Assembly (NCBI RefSeq): GCF_045062745.1
Contig: NZ_JBJGED010000015.1
Span: 1 to 64,000, forward strand
DNA from: Paenibacillus_AA sp045062745
GTDB lineage: Bacteria; Bacillota; Bacilli; Paenibacillales; NBRC-103111
DNA: 64,000 bases
Reading direction: 5' to 3'
The notes under the pieces: generated by a model
Seen by the model: the letters and a program-made list of their open reading frames with translations, nothing else
What the model was told of the DNA's origin: nothing
The model's database searches: none
Shown: positions 35,182-43,937 of the stretch, one piece after another
Layout: the number at the start of each line of letters is the position of its first letter
Numbering within the stretch: the first letter of the stretch is position 1
Position numbers and translations under genes: made by a program

Positions 35182-35297
35182 GTGAGATCCCCTTCCTTCT
35201 CTTCGTGATGCTTCTACTGTACCGAAAATCGTTGCATAGCGTATATGGCTTTATTTGCACTTCTATGGCTTTTCTCGACTATGATTAAGCGTTTTCA

Positions 35298-35333
35298 TGA
35301 ACTACCGTTCACCTTTTCTTGAACCATGGTTCA
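35298..35333. promoter_or_regulatory. two TGAACNNNNGTTCA palindromes, candidate operators
   Basis: TGAACTACCGTTCA (35298-35311) and TGAACCATGGTTCA (35320-35333, extending to a perfect 16-base palindrome TTGAACCATGGTTCAA) have centres exactly 22 bases apart, two helical turns. They lie upstream of the lipoprotein gene and overlap the stop codon of the exporter gene. The regulator is not identified. Confidence 0.6.
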
Positions 35334-36041
35334 AAAAGCGTCTTTCAGCGCGTTCAAAGCCGTCCCGATTAACAGCACAAATGTCAGTCTTCGAAACCAG
35401 GCCGGGGAAATCCGGTTATGGATCCACGAGCCCATCGCCTGTCCGATCAGGATGGCGGGAATCATGGCGAGCGCCATCAGCAGCAGGCTGAGCGGCACCC
35501 GTCCGGTGATCAGATGGATCGCCAGCGTAATCGGGTATACGGTGCAAAAGTAAGCGATCGACGTCCCCCGGAACGCGCCCTTCTCCATCTGCCGGGAGTT
35601 AAGAAACAGGACGAGCGGCGGCCCCGGCATCCCTACGCTCGACGTCAGGAGGCCCGAAATGATGCCGATCGCGCCGCCTTGTCCGAGCGGCAGCCGGATC
35701 TTAAAGAGCAGGGGGATGGTGAACAGCAGAATCGCCATGCTGACGAGCAGCTTCAGCAGGCCCACGTCAACGAGCAAAAATACAAGCCCACCCAATGGCA
35801 GCCCGAGCAGACTGCCCCGGATCAGCTTGCCGAGTACGCCCAAATCCGCCTCCTTGTACACCCGCGGCAGCGTGGTGAGTCCGGAGAACAGCGAGAGCAC
35901 GATGCTGAGCGTCACCGCGTAGTGGCCGTCGTGCAGCAGCAGCAGGAGCGGAATGGCGACGATGGCGAAGCCGAATCCGGTGCTGGACTGCACCAGGGCC
36001 GATAACAGAATAATGCCGAACGTAAACAACCACAAAGTCAC
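35331..36041 (-). CDS. TauE/SafE family sulfite/anion exporter-like membrane protein
   Basis: 236 residues with about eight hydrophobic segments. The repeated family pattern is seen in ALVQSSTGFGFAIVAIPLL and in the second half SSVGMPGPPLVLFLNS. Members move sulfite, sulfoacetate or other small anions; the substrate is not readable. The GTG start at 36041 has AGGAG 10 bases upstream. It is the last gene of the amino-sugar-like cluster, 30 bases after the tandem GNAT gene. Confidence 0.87.
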   Translation of the reverse strand: MTLWLFTFGIILLSALVQSSTGFGFAIVAIPLLLLLHDGHYAVTLSIVLSLFSGLTTLPRVYKEADLGVLGKLIRGSLLGLPLGGLVFLLVDVGLLKLLVSMAILLFTIPLLFKIRLPLGQGGAIGIISGLLTSSVGMPGPPLVLFLNSRQMEKGAFRGTSIAYFCTVYPITLAIHLITGRVPLSLLLMALAMIPAILIGQAMGSWIHNRISPAWFRRLTFVLLIGTALNALKDAF

Positions 36042-36071
36042 TTGCCTTGCACTCCTGTTCTGGTCCGCCCG

Positions 36072-37049
36072 TCAGGGCTTCCGGTAGGCGTCGTAGCTCC
36101 TCCACGGCCGAAAGCCCAGCTTGGCGTAAAAATCTAGATGTGTGGTCCAATCGATGACGATGGTCCGGTAACCTCTCGCTCTAAGTACATGAACCCCCGC
36201 CTGAACCGCCGCCAGGCCGTATCCTTGCCCGCGGTGAGCCTCCGCAATGCCGAGCGGCCCGATGCCGCCGGACGTGCCGGGCGGGAAGACGCCGTTCCAG
36301 TAGACGTTCGCGGCGAGCCGCGGGGAATGTTCGTCGTTCACGCGGCAAAAGCCGATCAGCTCGCCCCGCAGCCGGAGCAGCACGAACTCCCGGCCGTCGC
36401 TCCCGGCGTGCAGGCACGCCTCCGCCGAGTCCGCCCAGCGGCCGGCGAAATGCCGGCGCAGGAAGGCTACGAAGGCGTCCGCCTCCGTCGCCGGCTCGAG
36501 CGTGCTGCATGTGAGCCCGGCATGGTCGGGCCGTGCTGTCGGCGGCGCCGCGGCGAAATCGGCGGCGAGGTCGTACGCCGTCTCGCCGAGCCCGTACCCG
36601 CAGCGCTCCAGCAGGTGCTTGAGCGCGTACGCGTCGCCCGGGACGCCGGGCATGTAATGCCCCGGCTCCCGGCCCGCCTCGAGCGCACGCGCCCCCGCGC
36701 TGCGCAGCCCTTGCTCGCACCGCGCGAGCAGCGCGCGGCCGATGCCTTGCCGGCGGTGCGCGCCGGCTACGAGCAGCAGGCTGACGTGCCCGGTGCCGGG
36801 CGCCGCCAGCTTGCCGATGACGAAGCCGACCGGGGCGTTCGTCGCGGCGTCCTCCGCCACCCAGGAGGCGGCGGGCAGGCAAGGGAAGGCGCCGAAGCTG
36901 TTCTGGCGCAGCAGCCGGAGCGACAGCGGGAACGCCGTGCCGAGCTCCCGGTTCCACAGCGCGCATAGCGCTTCGCCGTGCGCCTCCTCCAGCGGGACGA
37001 GGCGGACGGCAGCTTTGCGGGCGGATGAATCATGGGCCTCCGTGGTCAT
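36072..37049 (-). CDS. tandem GNAT N-acetyltransferase
   Basis: 325 residues made of two GNAT domains. The first has the acetyl-CoA loop GAHRRQGIGRALL (about 96-108), the second AEAHRGQGYGLAAV (about 270-283), both matching the R/QxxGxG/A rule. Tandem GNAT enzymes acetylate amines of sugars, antibiotics or small metabolites. Coded in very GC-rich DNA. It lies between the Gfo/Idh/MocA gene (27 bases) and the TauE-like gene (30 bases), next to a NagA-like deacetylase and a DegT aminotransferase, so an amino sugar is a plausible acceptor. Confidence 0.87.
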   Translation of the reverse strand: MTTEAHDSSARKAAVRLVPLEEAHGEALCALWNRELGTAFPLSLRLLRQNSFGAFPCLPAASWVAEDAATNAPVGFVIGKLAAPGTGHVSLLLVAGAHRRQGIGRALLARCEQGLRSAGARALEAGREPGHYMPGVPGDAYALKHLLERCGYGLGETAYDLAADFAAAPPTARPDHAGLTCSTLEPATEADAFVAFLRRHFAGRWADSAEACLHAGSDGREFVLLRLRGELIGFCRVNDEHSPRLAANVYWNGVFPPGTSGGIGPLGIAEAHRGQGYGLAAVQAGVHVLRARGYRTIVIDWTTHLDFYAKLGFRPWRSYDAYRKP

Positions 37050-37076
37050 GCGGCAGTTCCATCCTTTTCGTTAGGT

Positions 37077-37994
37077 TTACAGAGCAACGGTCTTGCCGGT
37101 CAAACGGCTCTCGTTCGCCGCTTCGAGGAACCGGATGAGCTCCACCGACACGCTCGGCTCGACCGCCGGGCGGCCCGTGCGGACCATCTCGATCACCTCG
37201 GCGAGCAAGAGCGTATACTTCTGCGCACCGTCCGAAGCGGTGTTCACATAAGCCGTACCCTTCTCCCGGTGCACGAACGCCCCGTGGCTGACGTTCGGGA
37301 TGCGGTTGCCGCGGGCGATGCCGATCCGGCCGTCCGCCCACACGCCGGTGACCAGCTCATGCTCCGACTCGGGCGCTCCTGCGGCCGTCGTCGTGACCGA
37401 CACGCAACCCGGCCCCATGATGGCGTACAGCACCTCAACCGTGTGAATGCCGTACCAAAACCATCCCGGGTTGGACGGCAGGAACTCGATCGGGCCGAAG
37501 CACTCGGCTCCGATGACCGCCCCGTTCGAGCGGTCTTCCACGGCGGCCGTCAATTCGGGCGCGAACCTCCGCACCGACGAGGTCATGATCGGCACGCCAT
37601 GTTGTTCGCCCAGCCGCACGATCGCCCGAGCATCTTCACTCGTCAGTGCGAACGGCTTGTCGACGAACACCGGCTTGCGATAGCCGACGATCCGCTCGAA
37701 CAAGCTGCGGTGTACGCGTCCGTCCACGGCCGTGAGCAGGATCAGGTCGGCCTCCTCGGCGACCTGCTCGGGCGTCTCCGCGATGCGGACCCCGTACGAC
37801 TCGCTCAGCTCGCGGGTATAGCCCTCCACGCGGTTGATGCTCGCGGGGAAGTCGGGGGATCCGCCGGGGTAGCCGAGGACGACGCGGCCGGCCCGCGGCA
37901 TGTGGTGCTCGTAGCTCGGGTCGTTTATGATCCGGGTAAACACTTTCGCATGGGACGTGTCGAGTCCTACTAATCCGATTTTGAGCTCGCTCAT
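37077..37994 (-). CDS. Gfo/Idh/MocA family oxidoreductase
   Basis: 305 residues. The N-terminus KIGLVGLDTSHAKVF departs from the usual GxGxxG loop (GLDTSH), which occurs in a Gfo/Idh subgroup. The catalytic-type Lys lies in FVDKPFAL. The C-terminal sheet domain contains WYGIHTVEVLYAIMG. The start is the ATG at 37994 (MSELKIG) because GGAGAG lies 8 bases upstream; the ATG at 38009 has none. It is in the cluster with the DegT aminotransferase, a pairing known from amino-sugar and inosamine metabolism, where the oxidoreductase makes the ketone for transamination. Confidence 0.87.
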   Translation of the reverse strand: MSELKIGLVGLDTSHAKVFTRIINDPSYEHHMPRAGRVVLGYPGGSPDFPASINRVEGYTRELSESYGVRIAETPEQVAEEADLILLTAVDGRVHRSLFERIVGYRKPVFVDKPFALTSEDARAIVRLGEQHGVPIMTSSVRRFAPELTAAVEDRSNGAVIGAECFGPIEFLPSNPGWFWYGIHTVEVLYAIMGPGCVSVTTTAAGAPESEHELVTGVWADGRIGIARGNRIPNVSHGAFVHREKGTAYVNTASDGAQKYTLLLAEVIEMVRTGRPAVEPSVSVELIRFLEAANESRLTGKTVAL

Positions 37995-38036
37995 CGCTAA
38001 TCTCTCCATTTCTGGCTTCTAAGATGATGGGTACAT

Positions 38037-38100
38037 GGATGCTTCGATGCTAATATGCTTCTGGATGCCGGATGCTTGGATGCTTGGATGCTGGATGCTG
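38037..38100. repeat. short GGATGCT tandem repeat
   Basis: About seven imperfect GGATGCTT/GATGCT units fill the gap between the oxidoreductase and aminotransferase genes. It looks like a slippage-type microsatellite in the operon spacer. Confidence 0.6.
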
Positions 38101-38101
38101 C

Positions 38102-39397
38102 TTACGCTCGTGCCGTCGCTTTCTCCAGCAGACCGAGCCCTCGGTACACCTTGATGACCGCTTCGATCACCTCGTCGGCTTCCGTATCCGTCATCAGCGG
38201 ACTGATCGGCATGAGCGTCATTCTAGGCAAAATCCTCTCCGCGTTCGGACACATGCCCGGAGCATATTCGACCGGATTCTTGAACGGGTAGTCGAACGGG
38301 AAATTGTTCTTCTCGGCCGTCTGCTTGTTCAGCAGGAACGGAGTCATGTAGATCGGCTTCGCGCCGTACATGAAGTATGTGAACACGTTCTCCGCCATCA
38401 TCGCGTCGACGAATTGCTTCGCGTTGGCGGCATCGTCGTGAAGGAACGCCAGAATGCAGCCCAGATCCCCTTGCTCGTCGACGGTCCCGCGGAACTTGAT
38501 GCCCGGCAGCTCCGCCGCCAGCGCCGACTTGATGCGGCGGTGGTACTTCCGCATATGGGAGATGATCGCGTCCCGCTTCTCCCACTGCTCCAGCATGACC
38601 GCTCCGGCCATCTCGGTCATCCGGAAATTTTGGCCGACGAACGCCTCGCCCACGGACAGTCCGCTGCCTTCGGTGACGTACCGGCCTTTGTCGCGGAAGC
38701 TGCCTTGATCGTGATAGCGGACCGCCCGCTCGAACAAGCGGAAGTCCCGGGTCGCGATGGCGCCGCCTTCGCCGGACGTGACGATTTTCTGCATCTGGAA
38801 GCTGAACGCCCCGATCTCCCCGAACGTGCCGCAGAACTGCCCTTTGTATGAAGCGCCGAACGATTGAGCCACATCCTCGATGACCGGCAAGTTGTACTTG
38901 CGCGCGAACGGCATAATGCGGTCCATGTCGCACGATTGGCCGTTGATGTGCACCACGATGATCGCCTTCACTTCATCGTCCATCACCCGCTCCAGGTCAG
39001 CCGGGTCGAGATTCAGCGTCTCGTCCATGTCGACATAGACCGGTACGGCGTTGCAGCAGATGACCGCTCCCGGCGTCGCCGTGAACGTATTGGCGGGCAC
39101 GATGACTTTGTCGCCGTAGCCGATGCCGAGCGCCTTCAGGGCGACGACGAGCGCCGCTGTCCCCGATGTCAAGCCGAGCACGAACGGGATGCGGAACGCC
39201 TCCGCCATCCGGTCCTCGAACGTGCTGACCGCCGCCTGATTGTCCGGCCCGTAGTACCGGTTCATCGACGCGGCCCGCATCACTTGCGAGACCCGCGCTT
39301 CTTCCTCCGCTCCTACGACCAATGCTCCCCGGAGCATCCCGGGCACTAACTCTTTGCGAACCGGGGTGCCTCCATGAATCGCCAGCTTCTTTTCCAC
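38102..39397 (-). CDS. DegT/DnrJ/EryC1/StrS family aminotransferase
   Basis: 431 residues, PLP-dependent. The cofactor Lys is in the FSFQMQKIVTSGEGGAI block (active-site Lys of the SFQ..K pattern), the PLP ring Asp is in PVIEDVAQSFGA and the phosphate contacts lie in GLTSGTAAL. These enzymes aminate keto-sugars or cyclitols with Glu or Gln as donor. In biosynthetic clusters they pair with an oxidoreductase and an acetyltransferase, as here, but the nearby deacetylase and ABC proteins suit catabolism equally well. The GTG start at 39397 has AAGGAG upstream. Confidence 0.9.
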   Translation of the reverse strand: MEKKLAIHGGTPVRKELVPGMLRGALVVGAEEEARVSQVMRAASMNRYYGPDNQAAVSTFEDRMAEAFRIPFVLGLTSGTAALVVALKALGIGYGDKVIVPANTFTATPGAVICCNAVPVYVDMDETLNLDPADLERVMDDEVKAIIVVHINGQSCDMDRIMPFARKYNLPVIEDVAQSFGASYKGQFCGTFGEIGAFSFQMQKIVTSGEGGAIATRDFRLFERAVRYHDQGSFRDKGRYVTEGSGLSVGEAFVGQNFRMTEMAGAVMLEQWEKRDAIISHMRKYHRRIKSALAAELPGIKFRGTVDEQGDLGCILAFLHDDAANAKQFVDAMMAENVFTYFMYGAKPIYMTPFLLNKQTAEKNNFPFDYPFKNPVEYAPGMCPNAERILPRMTLMPISPLMTDTEADEVIEAVIKVYRGLGLLEKATARA

Positions 39398-39455
39398 TTT
39401 TCTCCACGCTCCTTGAATGAGTCAAATTATTATCTATGAAAAGAATGAACGGACT

Positions 39456-40634
39456 TTACGCGAACTTCTCCTTGCCGCCCTTCCAGCAGCTCCGTACTTG
39501 AATGCGCCGGTTCTCGTCGAAGTCGAACAGGACGAGATCGGCGGGCGCCCCCGCCTCGAGCCCTTGCTGCACGGCCAAGCTCAACCGCCGGGCCGGGCCG
39601 AGCGACGCCATCTCCCATGCTTGCGGCAGCGGGCAGATGCCGCTCGCGACGAGATGGGCGACGCCCCAAGGCAGCGCCTGGACGGAGCCGGCCAGCAGCT
39701 TCGGATTGTCGGCGAGGTGGAGCCGGCCTTCCTCGGTTTTCACGACCTGCACGCGCTTGTGCGACATGTATGTGCCCGCGGGCAGCCCGCCCAAGTGCAC
39801 GGCGTCGCTCACGAGCATCGCCCGCTCGCCCTTCACGCGGATCGCCGTCTTGAGCACCGCCTCCGGCAGGTGGAAGCCGTCGGCGATCAGCCCGATGTAC
39901 AGCTCGTCTTGCGCGAGCTGCTCCCATAGGTAGTTCGGGTGACGCGGCAGCAGGAGGTGCGCGCCGTTGCCCCAATGCGTCGACATCGACGCCCCCGCCT
40001 CCACCGCCTCCCGGATCTGCTCCGGGGCGGCGGCCGTGTGGCCGATGGAGACGATGACGCCGCTCTCCACGCAGCGGCGGATGAAGCCGGCGCTCCCCGG
40101 CCATTCCGGGGAGAGCGTCACGATGCGGATGCGGCCTCGCGCCGCCTCCTGCCAGCGGCAGAACCGCTCCCAGTCCGGCGGTCGCACATACTGCGCGAGG
40201 TGCGCCCCGCGCGGGCCGTCCTCGGGCGAGATGAACGGCCCCTCGAGGTGGATGCCCGCCACCCCGGCGGCACAGTCCGCATCGCTCTCGCAGGCTTGCG
40301 CGATGACGGACATCGCCTCCTCGATCCGCTCGTCGGAATTCGTCGTCACGGTCGGCAGGAACGTCGTGACGCCTTCCCGCCATAGCTTGCGGACGACCAT
40401 CTGCACCGTCTCCGCGGCCAGCGGGAACGAGTTGATGTCGTGCCCCATGAAGCCGTTCACTTGCAAATCGACGAGCCCCGGCGCGATGTAAGACAGCGCC
40501 GGCTCCCCGTCCGAGCGGGCGGGCGGCTTCGCCATCACGCTAGCGATGCGGCCTTCCTCCAGGGTGACCTCAATCGGCTGACCGGTCCGGTAATCGAGTC
40601 CCTCTAGCTTTGTCGCCTCATCTTCGATTGTCAT
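39456..40634 (-). CDS. nagA: N-acetylglucosamine-6-phosphate deacetylase-like amidohydrolase
   Basis: 392 residues. NagA signatures: GLVDLQVNGFMGHD near the start, metal Glu in HLEGPFISPEDGPRGAH, metal His in SIGHTAA and STHWGNGAH, and catalytic Asp in LVSDAVHLGG. It removes acetate from an N-acetyl amino sugar 6-phosphate. The usual neighbours nagB and a GntR regulator are missing, so the substrate may be a variant sugar. The ATG at 40634 follows GGAGTGGAG. It lies 43 bases after the ceramidase-like gene and 58 before the DegT gene. Confidence 0.85.
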   Translation of the reverse strand: MTIEDEATKLEGLDYRTGQPIEVTLEEGRIASVMAKPPARSDGEPALSYIAPGLVDLQVNGFMGHDINSFPLAAETVQMVVRKLWREGVTTFLPTVTTNSDERIEEAMSVIAQACESDADCAAGVAGIHLEGPFISPEDGPRGAHLAQYVRPPDWERFCRWQEAARGRIRIVTLSPEWPGSAGFIRRCVESGVIVSIGHTAAAPEQIREAVEAGASMSTHWGNGAHLLLPRHPNYLWEQLAQDELYIGLIADGFHLPEAVLKTAIRVKGERAMLVSDAVHLGGLPAGTYMSHKRVQVVKTEEGRLHLADNPKLLAGSVQALPWGVAHLVASGICPLPQAWEMASLGPARRLSLAVQQGLEAGAPADLVLFDFDENRRIQVRSCWKGGKEKFA

Positions 40635-40677
40635 ACGCGAAACTCCACTCCTTCATCAGACTCGGGTTATTTTTTGG

Positions 40678-42030
40678 TTATATCCCGAGCTCGTTCTTGA
40701 GCAGGGCGACCGTGCCTACGATTAGCGCTTCGTTCTCCGGTACGAGCGGACCGCGAATGCCGTGCAGGATGAACGCCTCGGCCTCGTAGCCGCCGTCCTT
40801 CAAGATCTGGCGCGTCGGGATGTATGTCGAGACGCCGTTGCTGTATCCCAAAGCGATGACGGGCGTGGAGCCGAACAGCGCTTTGACCTGCAGCGCGTAT
40901 TCCGCCGGCACTTCCCCTTCGAGCGCTACGACCGCCGCAGCCGGTCCGAAGCTCCACACCTGGATCTCCTGAGGAACGAACGCTTTGACGCGTCCCTCCT
41001 GAAGCGCTTTCAACGTGCGTCTCGCCGCTCTCCGCCTATACTCGGTCAACCCCTCGTCCGCGATAAGCGCCTCGAGCTCCGCCGCCCCCCATGGCTCGGT
41101 GAACAGCCTTACGTCCGCCCGCGCGGCCTGCCAGCGGGGGCCCGCTTCCGCCATCGGCCGTTTGGCGTCCAGCACGGCCGCCACTTCATCGGCCAGCTTC
41201 GCCCCGGCTTCCCGCATCGCTTCTACGGGCAGCGTCTTGAATTTGGCGCCGTCCGCGTCCATTGTTGCGGTCGGCTTGATGTCGCCCGCGCAGCCCTGCA
41301 GGAACAGCGCGAGGCTCCCGGGGTACCGCGCTTGCAGCTCGGTGCAGGCCGCGCCGACGAATTCGGCCGAGATGCGGTTCGCCGCCAAGCTCGTCGGGTG
41401 GCTGGCACAGCTGAACAGGATGCCCCGGAGCGAGCCGGACCGGTCGGTCAGCTGCAGCACGAACAAGTCCCGGTCGACCGGTCCGTCCGGATTCGGCCGC
41501 ATTGAGGTGCCTTCCGGTGTGCGGAGCCGGCGGTTGATGCCGACCTGGGTCACGCCCTGTCCGATGCGGAGCGAGCCCTCTTCGAGCCGGTCGTAGCAAG
41601 ACCGGACGAGCTGAACGATCTTCTCCCTCACAACACGAAAGAACCGGATGTCTTCCGTGTAGTCGACATCGCTGTCCTGCTCCGGCCAGCGGTCTTGCCC
41701 GAGGCTGTACCCGCCCCGCCGCCCGGTCGGCTGCTCGCCGGTCATGTAGACCGAGTAGTGTGTGTGCGAGAAATTCACGAGCACTTGCTCGGGCTTCAGC
41801 CCGAAGGCGTCCTTCAGGGCAGCACGAATGCCGGCCATGAAGCTGCGGTCCCCGCCCAGAGCGTCTATCGTCAGAAGGAGCAGCGTGTCTCCTTCTGTCG
41901 CCTGCAGCAGGGCCGCTTTCGCATAAATGTCGTCGACGACGCCTTCGCGTTTGGCGCTTCGGCCTCCGTAGCCGGCCAGGAAGACGGGATAATCGGGCGT
42001 GATCGGGACTTGAGTCAAGGCAAATTTCAT
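40678..42030 (-). CDS. neutral/alkaline ceramidase-like hydrolase
   Basis: 450 residues without a signal peptide. It resembles the N-terminal domain of neutral/alkaline ceramidases: start FALTQVPITPDYPVFLAGYGGR, zinc-ligand block NFSHTHYS, ILFSCASHPTSL with His, and FLQGCAGDIKPT with the family's G.GD block. True ceramidases are over 600 residues and secreted; short cytoplasmic members near sugar operons are common and of unknown substrate. It is the first gene of the operon running to 35331. The ATG at 42030 has AGGAGG 5 bases upstream. Confidence 0.8.
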   Translation of the reverse strand: MKFALTQVPITPDYPVFLAGYGGRSAKREGVVDDIYAKAALLQATEGDTLLLLTIDALGGDRSFMAGIRAALKDAFGLKPEQVLVNFSHTHYSVYMTGEQPTGRRGGYSLGQDRWPEQDSDVDYTEDIRFFRVVREKIVQLVRSCYDRLEEGSLRIGQGVTQVGINRRLRTPEGTSMRPNPDGPVDRDLFVLQLTDRSGSLRGILFSCASHPTSLAANRISAEFVGAACTELQARYPGSLALFLQGCAGDIKPTATMDADGAKFKTLPVEAMREAGAKLADEVAAVLDAKRPMAEAGPRWQAARADVRLFTEPWGAAELEALIADEGLTEYRRRAARRTLKALQEGRVKAFVPQEIQVWSFGPAAAVVALEGEVPAEYALQVKALFGSTPVIALGYSNGVSTYIPTRQILKDGGYEAEAFILHGIRGPLVPENEALIVGTVALLKNELGI

Positions 42031-42183
42031 AACGACCTCCTAACCGTTTGCGAACCAAACGTTCTTCTTAGCCAAGCTCCATGGACTTCGTGATACCCCC
42101 ATCATAGACCTACGCCCTTCGGAATGGTATGGTCGTTTCGGAAAAACTATGTGATTTTGTGGCTGCAATTGACCTCAAGAACA

Positions 42184-42221
42184 TGAAAACGACCCAACCG
42201 GCGCGGCCGGTCGGGTCGTTC
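42184..42221 (-). terminator. intrinsic terminator after the orphan solute-binding protein gene
   Basis: Minus-strand arms AACGACCC.ACCGGC and GCCGGT.GGGTCGTT pair across a 3-base loop and are followed by TTCATGTTCTT. It lies just after the stop at 42230 and separates that gene from the ceramidase-like operon. Confidence 0.8.
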
Positions 42222-42229
42222 TCTGTGCA

Positions 42230-43813
42230 CTACTTCTTTTTCTCCTCGATCCCCTGATTCACTTCCCGAACGATCGCCTCGCCTCCGCGATCCAGCCACT
42301 CCTTCACCATCTGGTCCCAATCCGAGACGGGCCGCTGCCCGGTGATCATTTTCGTCTGCTCCACGATCAGCATCTTCGTCAGCTCCGTCCCCCGAACCGA
42401 GTCCGTTGGCGAGTCTATGCCGTTCCGGGGGTTGATGTAAGTTTTGTCCTTGTACTTGACGAACATCTTCTCCATCTCGCCGGTCAGCTGCTTAAGCGCC
42501 GGAATTTTATAATACGCCGAATACTGGTTCGCTTCATCGCCCGGGGCCCACATGAAGTTGTCGAACAGGTAGAGTGACGGAATTTTGCCCTCCTCGACCT
42601 TCGATTGCACCGCCGCCCCTTCACTGAATGTGTACCCGACACCCAGCTTGCCGTTGCGCCAATCGTAATCGGGGTTGTCCGGCTTCCGGTCGGCAGGCGG
42701 AATGAACGTGCGGCCGAAGTCGATGGCGTCCATAATACGCGCTACTTTGTCCGGCTCGCTCGCGAGCTTGGAGGACAGCGCCGTGAAGCCGAGGAAGCCC
42801 GCCTGTGTAGTGAAGCCTTGCGACCCGTCAGGCGCCGCGAACGGCTCGATCGAGACGAACTTCGCCTCCGGATTCGTCTTCAGCAGCCCGTCCATATACA
42901 CCTCGGACATGCCTCTCGGCGTCCCGATGAAGATGCCTGCACGACCTGAGTAAAATTCTTTATTTCCCTGTATCCAGTTCAGAACGGCAAACTCCTTCGT
43001 AACCGCTCCTTCCTTATACAAGTCCGCGAGCATCTGGATCACTTGCTTGCGTCCCGGCCCGATAAGGCCGGGGATGAGCCGTCCCTGTGCATCGCGGTGG
43101 TACCACGCGTTCGGATCCCAATAGGTGCCCGCGCTATAATCGGGGGACAAGCTCTGGGACAGCGCAAGCCCATATGTGTCCGCCTTGCCGTTGCCGTCGG
43201 GATCCTGCTTTGTGAAAGCGATTGCGACTTTCTTCAGCTCATCATAGCTGCGCGGGACGGGCAGGTTCAACCGATCGAGCCAATCCTTGCGCAGCACGAT
43301 GACGAACAAATATTGCGTCGGGTAATAGCGCGGGATGGCGTAATAATTGCCGTTCACCTGGAATTGGTCGCGGATGTACGCCGGGACTTGCTTCAAGGTC
43401 GGATATTTATTGTAATACTCGTTCAAGGGCAGGAACGCGCCCTGCTTCGCCCAGTTGAAAAAGTTGGAATCGAGATCCTTCACGCCTACTACATCCGGGA
43501 TGCTGCCGGACGCCATCATCACCGATAACTTGCTGATATAATCCGCTTGCGGGACGAATTGCGGCTTCACAATGATTTTGAACCGATCCTGGATCATCTT
43601 CAGGCCCAGCCCTTCCGCGGGCGGCGTGTCGTCCCAGACGTAATTCACGAAGCTGACGTCCATGATGCCCGCTGACGTCTTCGCTTCTTGCTCCGCCTGC
43701 TGCCTGCTCTTGTTCGATCCGGTTATGCCGCAGCCTGCAGCCGCCACCGTCATAGCGGTTACGACAGCCATAATCGCCCATCGAGGAACATGCCGCTCTC
43801 TGCCGTTGTTCAT
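42230..43813 (-). CDS. orphan solute-binding lipoprotein (LplA type)
   Basis: 527 residues. Start chosen at the ATG at 43813 (MNNGRERHVPRW), with GGAGG 7 bases upstream and a signal peptide ending in the lipobox AAAGC. The mature protein is a large oligosaccharide-binding protein with a DPDGNGKADTYG calcium-type loop. It is a clear paralogue of the protein at 60089, sharing blocks such as FYSG.AGIFIGTPRGMS and GQRPVSDWD.MV.EW. There are no permease genes next to it and it has its own terminator, so it may feed one of the other transporters in this window or elsewhere. Confidence 0.9.
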   Translation of the reverse strand: MNNGRERHVPRWAIMAVVTAMTVAAAGCGITGSNKSRQQAEQEAKTSAGIMDVSFVNYVWDDTPPAEGLGLKMIQDRFKIIVKPQFVPQADYISKLSVMMASGSIPDVVGVKDLDSNFFNWAKQGAFLPLNEYYNKYPTLKQVPAYIRDQFQVNGNYYAIPRYYPTQYLFVIVLRKDWLDRLNLPVPRSYDELKKVAIAFTKQDPDGNGKADTYGLALSQSLSPDYSAGTYWDPNAWYHRDAQGRLIPGLIGPGRKQVIQMLADLYKEGAVTKEFAVLNWIQGNKEFYSGRAGIFIGTPRGMSEVYMDGLLKTNPEAKFVSIEPFAAPDGSQGFTTQAGFLGFTALSSKLASEPDKVARIMDAIDFGRTFIPPADRKPDNPDYDWRNGKLGVGYTFSEGAAVQSKVEEGKIPSLYLFDNFMWAPGDEANQYSAYYKIPALKQLTGEMEKMFVKYKDKTYINPRNGIDSPTDSVRGTELTKMLIVEQTKMITGQRPVSDWDQMVKEWLDRGGEAIVREVNQGIEEKKK

Positions 43814-43937
43814 CCTCGTCCCTCCTCTCCTACCTCCATTTAAGCACGAAACGGACGGCTTGTCTCCTTGCGTCTCTCTTCCTTTTCGGCTAAAAAAACG
43901 ACAAGGCGGCCGCACATCATCGGCTCGCGATTGTCGT

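Noticed and set aside
33574..35208. 544-codon open frame opposite the lipoprotein gene
   Set aside because: Antisense shadow: same reason, and the minus strand has a signal peptide and family motifs.
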